In this document: piece after piece, positions 11,600 to 24,357 of the stretch
Position numbering within the stretch: position 1 is the first letter of the stretch
Layout of the letters: the number at the start of each line of letters is the position of its first letter
Origin: Eumeta japonica
Lineage: Eukaryota > Arthropoda > Insecta > Lepidoptera > Psychidae
Assembly: GCA_005406025.1 (NCBI GenBank)
Contig: BGZK01000074.1
Span: 744,001-808,000 of the forward strand
Direction: 5' to 3'
DNA: 64,000 bases
Program-made: the position numbers and the translations under genes
The notes under the pieces: generated by a model
What the model was told of the DNA's origin: nothing
What the model saw: the letters and a program-made list of their open reading frames with translations, nothing else
Databases searched by the model: none

Positions 11600-11876
11600 T
11601 ATTAGACAATAACTTTACACATTCACAGCTAATCAATTGCATGGTCGTTGCAATCAAATTTCTAAATGGAATAGTCTAATGGCAACAGTAAAGTATATAG
11701 TAAAATGTTTTAGTATTTACGTTGATCTCTAGGGAAGGTATTGAACTTTTGTTGGAGTGAGTAGGGTCGCCAGCCATTGTCTATTGTTTATAGACAATGA
11801 GTACAGTGGTAGCATTCGTTGCTTAGTGCTCTTGAAAATTGGCATTTATTTATTTGGAACATTTTCTTGTAAAATG

Positions 11877-14090
11877 AGTGACCAACCAGGATCCTCAGAG
11901 ACACAAAAGGTTATGGAAAACATCTAAAAAGCACAAGTTATTACTGGATTTGGATGAGGACTTATATACAGAGAGTGATATAAATAATATGAACTGTGAA
12001 TTTGGTAATAATGAATCCAAATCTGAAGACGGAAGTTTTGCAGTTGCAGATGAAACAAAATAATAAGATCACAAGTGAAGAATAAAAATCTTTCAATCAA
12101 ATATGTTTGTCCCATTTCCCCATCTAGTTCTGCAACGCCATCTGCAATAACTGTGTCACCACCACAGTATCTGCCAAACCAGCTATTGCATGCAGCTTCC
12201 AATACATGATGTCATATTGATTTCTGTTCTATGAGAGAAATTTGCTAGTGCTAGCAGCAAATAATCCAAGGGAATATTTTAATTTATTTGTCAGTGGAGA
12301 TTATTTACAAAAAAAATAATTTGCTCATTTAAATATGCAGAAAACCTGAAAAATCCATCTAATCAGGTTCAGTCTCGAATTGCACAATAGAAGTCACTGA
12401 TTCTAGAAGAACTAAAATCCTTTATGGAATTACTATTAAATACTAGTACAGCAAAAATAAAACGCACTGTTAATTACTGGAAAATTCACCATTCCATTAA
12501 ATCAGTTTTCCCTCAATATATGTTGAATAATACATTTAAATAATTTTAAAATGTCTTAATTTTGTTGATGTACAAAATAATCCGATGCATGAAGAAATGC
12601 AAATTTGTAACAGGTAATTTCAATAATGGTACAGAGTCTATTTTATTACCTCAACAAAATTTGTTTTAAGACAAATCAATAATTTAATGGCGCGACTTAT
12701 TTTCCGCCAGTACACCCATAAAAACGGCATAAATGTGGAATCAAGTCGAATGTGTTGTGGAACCAAATGGTGTCATCTTAAAAGTTTTTTTGCTAGTACA
12801 TTAAATATAACTGCTGGGAATGGTCAAACGGAAAAAAATGTGGAAGTCACTTGAGGAAAATTGAATTGAATGCTGGCTGTAAAGTATTCAAACAGCTATA
12901 GTTTAGCTGTAGAACTATTGGAGCAAAATATGTATTGCAGCAGCACACTGACCAAGGAATAAAAAATAATGTAGAAATAAAATGAAAAACTAAAAAAAAA
13001 CCATAAATATCGTGTCCATACCGTAAGGATTGATCATGTGCCTTTGCGCAAATATTCATAATCTCCTTTTTTTTTTTTAAACAACTTTGCCAAAGAGACC
13101 ATAGTCATTGAAGCAGCCGTTTCTGAGAAAAATAGCTCAGAACGTAAACGTGTAAACTTACGAAGTATAATCTTAACGCTTAGTGGTAGCCCCCTGCCCT
13201 TACCCGTCATCCGAGGCTCGCATGCAGCGGCCGCCGTCATTGTCTAGCGAGTCCGCTGCGGATTCGCTAGTCTGCGCGCGGTCAACGACTAGACAAGCGG
13301 CTTTAGAGGTTTAGGTATTTTGTTATAAAGAGTTACGTTTACGATATTGACGTTTTTGAAATTAAGATTGTGTGTGATTAATGTTTAAGTGTTTAATAAC
13401 AACGCCTTTCGCTATTGAATATGCAAACATGATTTGTTGTTGGACGTTGCTGCTTGCGAGTCCGTAAGTTGCGTGAAGTAGCGTTTACGCGATAATTTCC
13501 CTTGTTTTTTAGAGGTGAGTGGAACACATGTGGAAAATTAGAAATTAATGTAATAATACCTTCGGCGACTTTTACAAACTCGCGCGCGGAACGCGGCGCG
13601 TGGGCGCCGTCTGACCGAGCATTTCGTAGGACTTGCTTTACATTATTATACATTATTTATTAGCGTACTTTTAATGACATATTTTTGATGTTTACTTTGC
13701 CAAAGTTGTTCTAAAAAGGAGGAGATTATGTATATTTGTGAAAACATACATGATCAATTCCATACTGTATATAAATTACATCTTTACTGAATTTCCTTAC
13801 GAAATGTAAGAAGTGGTCAGCAGACATGGCACTGTAGCAACAAAACCTGCAGCTATCATAAATTACAACACACATCCACAGTTAATCTATAAGATAAATG
13901 TTCAGTTAGCTATCCATGTGAAAGGAAAATTGTACATTATTATATGAAAATTTTCATATACACTTTAATGAGTCTGATAAAAAGCACGGGTACTCTATAA
14001 GAAATATTCTAATCAGAAAAGCATGACATTTTATAATTTTAGGGAAGAAATTATCGAATTCTATTCAATTTACTTCTCCCAACCTTACTT
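11877..14090 (+). pseudogene. piggyBac-like transposase, decayed and interrupted
   Basis: Plus-strand translation in shifting frames gives successive blocks in piggyBac family order. There is an acidic N-terminus (11870-12060), then 'NPREYFNLFVSGD' (about 12260), 'ELKSFMELLLN...VNYW' (12410-12480) and 'IFRQYTHKNGINV' (about 12700, the conserved block after the first catalytic Asp). After an insertion at about 13010-13790 comes a C-terminal block with 'VATKPAAIINYN' (13840) and 'NFHIHFNESDKKHGYS' (13950-14010). Many stops and frameshifts are present, so it is inactive. Which piggyBac subgroup, and where the TTAA ends lie, was not determined. Confidence 0.7.
13010..13790. mobile_element. Inverted-repeat insertion with GC-rich palindromic core
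   Basis: The left segment (about 13010-13100, with 'caaatattcataatctcc' and 'ctttgccaaag') is repeated in reverse complement at 13690-13790 ('ctttgccaaag', 'ggaggagattatg'). Between them lies a GC-rich stretch with a palindrome built on 'ctagcgagtccgc'/'gcggattcgctag' near 13235-13272. It separates the middle and C-terminal blocks of the piggyBac-like transposase, so it is probably a later insertion. A related segment lies at 17210-17530. Family unknown. Confidence 0.55.
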
Positions 14091-14382
14091 TACATGAAGC
14101 GGATATTTGTTTACATCATTCCATTTTTCTTATGAAAAGTTATTATATTGTGGTATATTTCAGCAATAATCTTAAAATTATAGTTCTTGCCTACAATAAA
14201 TATACGAATCACATTTTTAAGTGCACTCTTCAAACCTATCAACACAAGCTGAACACCAAACATCTAACTCATTTATGCATCACAAATGAGTTAGATACAA
14301 ATCATACCATAAACGAGTCTAAAATATTACTAAAAATTAATATAATGCATATAAACATCAGTCGGACACAGCTCAAATAATG

Positions 14383-17300
14383 CTAGAGACGATGCTGCGG
14401 ATGTTGGGGGTGGCCGGCGTGTTGCGGATGTGGCGCGTGCTGTAGGGGCTGCAAAGTGTGCTCAGGGGGTGCTACATGCGTCACCTGCACCAGCGCGCTG
14501 CTGTCTCGCCTGATTATTGCCACCTGTATCAAAAATACCACTTCATCTAAGTATTAACAAGACACAACATTTGTATCTATATGATTTTAAAATTTATTAG
14601 TCCTTTTAATTATTCCTATAATTTTCTGAAATCTTGCTTAGCATCAATAGTCCGGCATTAGAAAAAGGTATTCTAATCTCTACATTGAATCAAATAATGT
14701 TTTAAAGGCAGATAACAATATTGTAAATTTATGAGAACAATTACTGCCACCGTAATCCTGTTGCTATTAACATTGGTCACTTAATTTTTTTTTTATGTAG
14801 GCTGCAAATAATTTCATGGTAACTGCCAATTATAAATATATTTAGAACTTTGTAAACTTTACACATGTATTAATATTTTTTAATTAACAAAAATAATTTC
14901 GGTTTATCTACCTGGCTGCAAGTAGCTTAGCAGTCGTAAAGGTTGCTGCATATTGTAACAAGGTGTAAAACATCGAAAATTTTGTACTTGTGATGTATAA
15001 TTAACATAAGAAGCAAAAAAATTATTATTAATTAATTAATGTTAGTAGCAGCAGGACTACAGTGGCTGACATTGTTTTCATAAATTTATAATATTGTTAT
15101 CTGACTTCAAAACATTATTTGATTCAATTAATAGATGAGGGTACATTTTTCTAATGCCGGATCTTAGACTACAAGTAAAAGTATTTAAGATTACACCTAA
15201 TGAAATTTGATCACCATTTAAGAGTTACAATAATACACATAAAAGACTAAAATATTCATAAACAATGTAATTGCATCACCATATTGAAGTATGCTTAATA
15301 AATATATCTTAGTTTAAAACGCTAAACTAAGATATATTCATTTCCATTTCGTCTAATTTATGCTTTATTTGATAGATTCTATAAGGTTAGACCAATGGGA
15401 ATACTTTTTGTATGATAAAAAAGTCTGCAAGTATATCCTATAGAATATCAAATAAGAAATTCTGACTCCTTTTGTTATATTCTATGCAGGACAGTCTGTC
15501 ACATAGAAACAGTGTGAATGACTGACCTATGGTCTGACGTAATACCAATTACATCAGACCATTAAGGTTAAGTCAAAGATGTGTATAGATCACCCAGCAT
15601 GATGTGTAGTGCCTGTACCAAGTCACTCTATGTGGTGGGTTTTGCAAATCACCTAAAATTATGGTCTCTGTGAAGGAAATCTTCTCAAGCACAGAATCAA
15701 ACGCCTTTTGAATGCTCTCAGTGAGTTTGTCTATTTTGGTATCACCCTTATGGGCTCTGTAAAAGCAAGCAAAAATGTATGTGTACTCAAAGAATAAACA
15801 GATGCTTAACTTCAAGATTGCCGAGGTGTTGGCAGTAAACATTCTATCGGGCATACACCAGCATGGAGCACAAAAAAGAGCACTGACTTATAGCCAAAGC
15901 AGTTGCAGTACAATACATCAGCCAGAGAAGATATATGTGTATCTCGGTTAAAAAACGCAAAGCCTGTTTTGCCATTTCAAGATGGTGATGGATGGTGTTT
16001 AAATTCAAATGGGCCCCTTTATGTTGCAAAAGTCCATAGAAAATGGGAGGGGGTGCCATAGTTGGCTTGCTTTATTTGCCTCTAGCAGATAACTTGAACA
16101 TCTTTGTGTCCTCCTCACAATACAAGAGACAGTTTTAGCAAATATGCTCAGGTAAGATTCGGTCTAGTGGGTCCAGTATCATGTTACAGCCAAGTAGGCT
16201 GAAGCATCGATGAATATATGCAGTTTAGCCGTTGTAATGAAGACTATCTCAGTTTTTGTGAAACCGTCAGGAATGTTCCAAGTCTATTTCTACACATGTC
16301 TGTTCATAGTGAATACTTGATGCTGAATTAAATTACTAAAATAAAACTTTATGCTAATGCAGTCCAAATATAAAACTGTTGTTTTTTTAATCCATTAGCA
16401 TGATTATTTAATTCATTACCAAAAGAGAATGTTGTATAAAGACTATTGTTAGCAAACATAAATTTTAGTACCAAGTCTCTGAGTAGCTCTACAGCTTGTG
16501 TGACTGCTTCAGCTTGTTTCTCAGCAGCTAAGGCACTACGCATAGCTGCTTCGGCTAATAATTCTTCGGTGCTGAGACGTGTGCCACCCTCTCCATCACC
16601 GTCCCCACCTCCACCGGCACCTTCATCGGCTGAACCCATATCTTCTTCTGCAAAGGCAGGTTTACGCTCTTCGTCCGAGTGGCTGTTACGTGAACTGTCT
16701 GTAATATATAATTTTAAATGTAAATATTTATAATTTTTTTTTATATATAAATAATTAATATGGGCTTATTTTGCTATGTTTAAAATACATGTAAAATCTA
16801 CATATTTCAAAAGACCACATACATTCTCTAGAAGGTGTCCCAATAATATTGCGCAAACGTTCTTCAGCATATGACAGTTCACCTAATGCACCACCTGCTG
16901 CAGTCTTCTTACGTGCTTTGTATTTTATATCTGCCCAGTACTGTAAAGTGAAAAATAATAATTTTTATCACATTATGCCATTGAATACATTTTTACATAT
17001 GACAATACAATAGATAGTTTAATTTTAAGTGACTGAAAAGAATTTATGTTCCTATTTGTTTTTTTTATATGCATGTTCAGTTCAGCGATAATTTTGTCAA
17101 TTTTTATGAACTGATTTGTGAAGACTTTCTTGTTTGAAAGGAGTGTACTTTTGAGATAGTTACCATGATAGTCACCAAGCCAGAATTTGATGATGGTATT
17201 CCAGGAAAATTGAGTGATACCCCCAAATATTATATACATTTACCGTATGTAATTGATCATGAATCTTCTTACAAATATTCATAATCTCCTTGATTTTTAG

Positions 17301-20300
17301 AAAAAATTTGCCAAAGAAACCATAGTCATTAAAGTAACAGTTTCTGAGAAAAATAGCTGAAAATTTATACCAAAAATTTACCATCTTACATCCTTAGCGA
17401 AGCTGACGATCGTAAGACATGCCGTTCCCGCCAGCGTCACCGCGTCCCTCAGCTGCCAGTTGAGGGACGCGGCGACGGAGGCACGGCAGGCAGTTGGTCG
17501 CGACATACCGCCGTGCGCGGATGTTGAATTCCTTCTGTACCTAACTTAATTTGTTTATTCGCTGTTTTTTAGTTTTTAATGATAGACGTTTTTTGTAATT
17601 AGTATGTTAGCTTACAGTTATAGTGTAAGTGTTACAGTGTAAAAGTGAACATATGGTCTTTCACACGTTTTTTGAGTTTCATCAGTGCCAACCCTATAGG
17701 ATTCAAATAGTACATGTACAGCGACAATCTTAAAATGTTATGACCATGTTTTTACTTCATCTACAAGGAACATTTTTTGCAAAGTTTATGCACTTTAATC
17801 AAGTTTAAAAGTTCATTTGTTCCCATATCTTTTATTTTTTAACACACAATCTAACATTACGGATTTCGTTTTTGATTTTGTCGTGACATAATTTTTTTGG
17901 ACACTGTGATACTGTGCATTATCAAGTACAATGACGCTGTTTTTTGGTAAATTAGGTAAAGTTTTTGAATAGTCTACTTTTCAAAATTGATACCGTTTAT
18001 TTGACAGTGATAATCTTCCATTGTAGTACCAGCTTTAAACAATCAATTTGCATATTGTATTGTATGAGGTGTTAATTCGCGGAAATCCATAGTAGACGCT
18101 TGCCTGCAACATGCATTAACATGCAGCATGCAACCCACGCTGACCTCGAATCTGCCTCTCCTCTGATCTATCCAAATGATTGAATATTGATTCCAGAGAT
18201 TGACAGATATCGAACACCTAAGCAAGTGTTATTTATTATTATAATTATCTAATTCCGCCAACTATTAAATTGTTTAGTTCACGTACGTTTCATGCCAACA
18301 AGGCACATCTTCAGAAATTGCCGACAGTCACATCCACCAGGGTGCAAGGAGCGTTAAACAACCAACACAACCTCGTTAGACAAGCCGCTGTCATGCAATG
18401 GTCAAAGAGCGACGAAAACATTATTAAGACAGCCACAGATCACCACCGATGACATACTTGTCAAATGTCACAGACTAACCATCACCAACATTACCCAAGT
18501 AGTTACAGGCAAGCGTCCAATAATGGCGATTTATAAACGTCAATTTGGTCGTTGAGCATATTATTATTATCTTTATGTTTTAAAATTTGAAGGATTCCAA
18601 AACATTCAAACGTAACCCCTTCTCACACACACAAGACATCGAATTTGTGATCATTATTAAGCTTATGACCGGTTTCTAATAGATGTTTAGCAAAATGGGA
18701 TCTGTCTGATTTATTATTTTAAAGGCCGAAATATGTTCTTTATATCTTTTTCAAAGCAACGTCCGGTTTGTCCTATATATATTGATTTACAGTCATCACA
18801 AGTTAATTTATAAATTCCAGATTTTTATTATTGTGTAATTTATCTTTATTGTTACATAAAGTTTTCAAATTATTATTTGTTTTAAAGGCCGTATAAATAT
18901 TATGTTTTTTTAATAATCTTGAAATTTTCTCCGAAATTGTACCAAAATATGTCAAACTAGCTATATATTTCTTTTGATCTTTAGATTGTGTTGGATAGAT
19001 ACTTTTCTTTATAATACTTTTTTTTTATAATACTTTTAAACCCACGTGCACAGATATTACAATACCCATTTCTTCTTGTCATCCATGGCAACACAAATTG
19101 GCGGCTTATAAATCAATGATACATCGGTTATTCACCATACCCCTCAATAATCATAATTTCCTTTTAGAATTAAATACCATTTACAGTATAGCATTGGCAA
19201 ACGGATATAGCAAAAATGTATTGATGGACTCATTAATAAAAAACAAAAGTATTATAAAGAAAAGTATCTATCCAACACAATCTAAAGATCAAAAGAAATA
19301 TATAGCTAGTTTGACATATTTTGGTACAATTTTGAGAAAATTTCAAGATTATTAAAAACATAATATTATAATGGCCTTTAAAACAAATAATAATTTGAAA
19401 ACTTTATGTAACAATAAAGATAAATTACACAATAATAAAAATCTGGAATTTATAAATTAACTTGTGATGACTGTAAATCAATATATAGGACAAACGGACG
19501 TTGCTTTGAAAAAATATAAAGAACATATTTCGGCCTTTAAAAATAATAAATCAGACAGATCCCATTTTGCTAAACATCTATTAGAAACCGGTCATAAGCT
19601 TAATAATGATCACAAATTCGATGTCTTGCATGTGTGTGAGAAGGGTTACGTTTGAATGTTTTGGAATCCTTCGAAATTTTAAAACATAAAGATAATAATA
19701 ATATGCTCAACGACCAAATTGACGTTTATAAATCGCCATTATTGGACGCTTGCCTGTAACTACTTGGGTAATGTTGGTGATGGTTAGTCTGTGACATTTG
19801 ACAAGTATGTCTATCGGTGGTGATCTGTGGCTGTCTTAATAATGTTTTCGTCGCTCTTTGACCATTGCATGACAGCGGCCTGTCTAACGAGGTTGTGTTG
19901 GTTGTTTTAACGCTTGCACCCTGGTGGATGTGACTGTCGGCAATTGAAGATGTGCCTTGTTGGCATGAAACGTCGTAGAACTAAACAATTTAATAGTTGG
20001 CGGAATTAGATAATTATAATAATAAATAACACTTGCTTAGGTGTTCGATATCTGTCAATCCTCTGGAATCAATATTCAATCATTTGGATAGAGATTCGTA
20101 GTGGAGAGGCAGATTCGAGGGTCAGCGGTGGGTTGCATGCTGCATGTTAATGCATGTTGCAGGCAAGCGTCAATCAATTTGCACTATCAGAAAAACCGCC
20201 TATCGATCCTACATGTACTAAAATAAGTCTATATGTGAAACTATTAGGAGTACAAATAAGTTTCTGCCATTTTGAGAGATGGCATGGCACGAGCTTTATG

Positions 20301-23300
20301 TTAGAATTCTCAGATGATAACCGGCTTGAAAATTAGGTTACTTGTTCGAGAACAACATAACCCTATCATATTATTATCTTTGTATTAGCATTAAATATTA
20401 TTTTTTTATCCAAAAATGTGTAAATTTGAGCCGAATAAATGTCATTTGCGGAAACTTTTAATTTACTTCTTTAATTTAAAAAAATCTATAGCTGAGGCAC
20501 ATTGATTATGAGGCTGCCTTGAGTGAGAGAACATGTTGTGAGTGGTTTTTCAAAAGTTTCAAAACGGTGATTTTGACACAGAAGACGAAGATCAGAGTGG
20601 AAGGCCAAAAATTTATGATGATGCAGATTTGTCTCAAACACAAAAGGAACTTTGGAAAAGGCACTTACTTTGGAAGTCACTCAATAAGTAGTCTCACATT
20701 GTTTAAAATTTTTAGGAATGATTCATAAACAAGGTAATTGGGTTCCATACAAATTAAAGCCGACAGATGTTTAACACCGATTATGCATGAGTGAAATGCT
20801 GCTAGCTAGGCACAAAAAAAAAAGTTACATCGAATCGTCACTGGTGATGAAAAGTGGATATATTATGATGATCCAAAAGAAGATCATGGGATTACCTGGC
20901 CATGTGTTAACATCAAAGCAAAATCAACACAGCAAAACCGAATATTCATGGAAAAAACCTATGCTGTGTATTTGGTGGGATCAGCTGGGTGTGGTGCATT
21001 ATGAGTTGCTTAATCCAAGTGAAACATCACTGGACCTTTATATCGAACACAATTGATGAGACTGAGCCGAGCTCTGAAGGAAAAACGCCCTCAATACTAC
21101 TCCAGACACAACTAAATTATTCTTCTATATAATAATGCTCGTCCGCATGTAGCGGACGAGCGAAAAACTATTTAAAAACACTTGATTGGGAAGTACTACC
21201 CCACCTGTCGTATTCACCAGAAATTGCGCCGTACAACTGTTATCTGTTCCGGTCAATGGTACATGGTCTGCCAGAGCAGCGGTGCACATCATATGAAGAT
21301 ACCAAAGATTTGGTTGATTCGTGGATAGCCTCAAAAGATGAGGAGTTCTTTAGAATTTGAATCTGAAAGTTACTTGAGAAATGGAAAAAAGTAGTTGCTA
21401 GTGATGGACAATACTTTGATTAAAATGAAATTACCATTCTTTCACAATAAATATTATTTAATTGACCAAAATGGTGGAAACTTATCTGTACTCCTAATAT
21501 TATCCATTAAAACTGCATCTACAGCATTGTTTCGCCAGCATTTTTTGTAGGTTAAATTGTTGTCAATCCAGGTTTCGTTTCAAAGAAAAATATTTCATCC
21601 ATTGTGTCTATGTTGCCATATATATCATAAATAATCACTCCAAGCAAACAAAATATTTTATTTTTCTATTAAAATACATTGCTTCTTGTGGCATTTTGCC
21701 ATTTATATCCCGTATCTTTTAATAGTTTTTGCAATGAGGTTAATCTCCATAGAAAGTCGATCTTCTCTCTAATTGCTACCAGAAGTTTAGGGCAAGTAGA
21801 AACAATTTTGTTATTAAATAAAATTCTTCAATGCAGCGATATATTACATCCCGATCGAAATTATTGACATTTAAATTTGTCGCTTTAATTCACATTTTTT
21901 CTTTTCAAAAGGTGAACAAATGAGTCCTTGCACTTTCTTTTCTATTCTATTCAAAGTTTTTTTACTAAATCCAGTATAATCGGCTGACTGGTTGTAAGCT
22001 TCATTAAGAACAAATTTCATTTTGTTTTATTTTTTTCTTCCATACACTTTTCTAAAATGCGTTATGAAATTTTACATGCTTGCCAATGTAGAAAAACACA
22101 TATTTTAGCGGTTGAAGTTGAAGGTTCACACATTGTTCCGAGCATACCAATTTCTATACTATAGTAGCAAATAACAATGAAACTAGCACACATGTAATTA
22201 ACGCAATGGGCATTACTAAGCTGAAGGCGACAGCAGAGCCCTATGAGTGCGGAGGGGATACGCGTCCGCGCCTCGCCTCAGACCCCAGTAGACTTCAACT
22301 CGCGGGCGTAAAGTAAGCAAAAACACATTGGAACACTTTAGTGACAGCAGTAGAAATATGGTGAATTACTTTAATGTGGGAGTGAATACAAATGTGACCT
22401 TCATAAATCATTGAACTTTTATAGTGCAAAAAGTAATTTATATAGTTTGTATAGGAATAATTTAGTAGTTGCACTACAACTAGGAATTTAAAAACCATAT
22501 CATTAGATTATCAAAGAAAAGCACAATCTGATAGGAAGTTGGGCTGGTTAAGTTAATGGATTTTTGTTTATCATCAATTTTACAATACTCTTTTTGCCAA
22601 GTAATTGTTTAATAATGGGTTTATTTATGGATAAATTTGGAATGTCTATTGAATATGCACATATAGAATCCCATAAAAGTGTTTGACACTTTATGTAATT
22701 GGACTTGCAAACATGTAAATACAGTTTATTTTTGTTAACTGACTTCAAAAAAAGGAGGAGGTTCTCAATTCAACTGTATTTTTCTTATGTTTGTTACTTC
22801 AGAACTTTCTAATGAGTATTTTGACGATTATTTTAGCTGGTGCTTCCCGTGTGGTTTCATTTCAATTTGGTCCAGTTCTGACAATGGCATCCATGAGAAA
22901 ACCATATAAGTCTTAAATTTTCATTAAGTATGTGCAAGACAAATGGACAAATAACTCAATATCATGCCAACTGATTTCAATGATTCTTTTTTTATTGGAA
23001 AGGATGTATTTCAAAGGTGATTTGATGAGAGTTTGGTTAGGTTCTGATTACGGGATCTATTGCTAGATATATTGTAGTGATTCCTTGGCTGACACCGACT
23101 CCAAAAATAACAATAATTGTAACTACATTATATTATTGCAATAATTTTATTGATTTTTAAGTAGTCTAATATTTTACATTTCATTTTACTTAGGAGAAAT
23201 CTAAAAAATATTTTGATCATTGTTTGTTATTCATAGGTATGTGTTGAGTTAAATTTGAAGTGGGTAGGTACTCATCAACCTTCAAGCGTGGTAAATAAAT

Positions 23301-24298
23301 AGATCATACCTACATATTGATGAGTAGAAAAAGTAAGTTGATTATCAAGTTGTAGAAGAACATGCAATTATTTTTTTACGTTTTGGTGCATATTAATTTG
23401 TTTTGGAATAGGTGTTGTTTTGAAGTATGATTTTTTTTTTGTTAAAATTTTTGTTTATTTTTAATACTTAGTTTATGTTGATCATTATTTTTCTCAGATA
23501 TTTCTTGAATGTATTAAATTTCCATATATAGAATTAGATGCCAGAAGTAAGATTCCTTTCCTTAAATTTACTTTTTGTTGATGCTCAACTTCCTAGTTTG
23601 TAAATCACTCGAGTGGCCTTTGCAGCATAAAAATTTCATATATATACAATATGTTCCCAGAATAAAGTCATATAAAATCAAGTTATAGAAACAGCAAAAA
23701 TAAACTAATTTGGCAATATCTACATTTCATAATTTTCATCTTTTTAACAGAGCTTGTAGTGTCTTGAATTTATTAATATTATAAGATCAAAAAGTATCTG
23801 TTTAGGTAAAACATTTGAAAAAGCCATCCCAATGGAGGGCGGGTGAGAGAGTGATGAGGTTGGGGTTGCTCCTTATTACATATATTCCAACCAGCAAGTG
23901 TATAGTTTTTGAGAAATCATTTTTCAACATTTTCAATATCCACTCCTTCCCTCTGTTCCTTATACCTTTCCTAAGTTCACCAATATTCCCAACTCTATCT
24001 CTGCTTCAGTATATACTATGCCTTTAAAACTATGCTACATATGAATAAAGGTTGCGGAAGGTGGAGAGGAAAAAATTAAATATACATTTTCTTGTAAAGT
24101 AGCATACTTATTCCAAAAGTGCTACTGGGTGGTCATATAACCAAAATCGAACCTAAGCCCTCGGGCTTCATGAGTGAACAAGGTCTAAGCAAGTCAGTAG
24201 GTGAGATGACAAGCATAGCAAGCCTGCAACTTGCTTCAGCCTTATTCACTCATTTTGCATTCAAATGTACAGACTCGCTTTTTGAGGTAAATGTATTA

Positions 24299-24357
<59 letters not shown>

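Larger units (their letters stand above)
18053..20170. mobile_element. Head-to-head pair of Penelope-like retroelement copies
   Basis: Two copies of one sequence face each other. One reads on the minus strand (about 19020 down to 18095) and one on the plus strand (about 19090-20170). Together they form a near-palindrome. Translation gives the RT C-terminal linker ('LNTIYSIALANGYSK', 19170-19215) and then a GIY-YIG endonuclease: 'IYKLTCDDCKSIYIGQT' at about 19447-19496, and 'HFAKHLLETGH' at about 19565. RT followed by GIY-YIG is the signature of Penelope-like elements. Both copies are 5'-truncated and frameshifted. The pair is flanked by an identical 13-bp repeat 'caatcaatttgca' (18040-18052 and 20171-20183), so it probably inserted as one unit. 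Confidence 0.8.
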
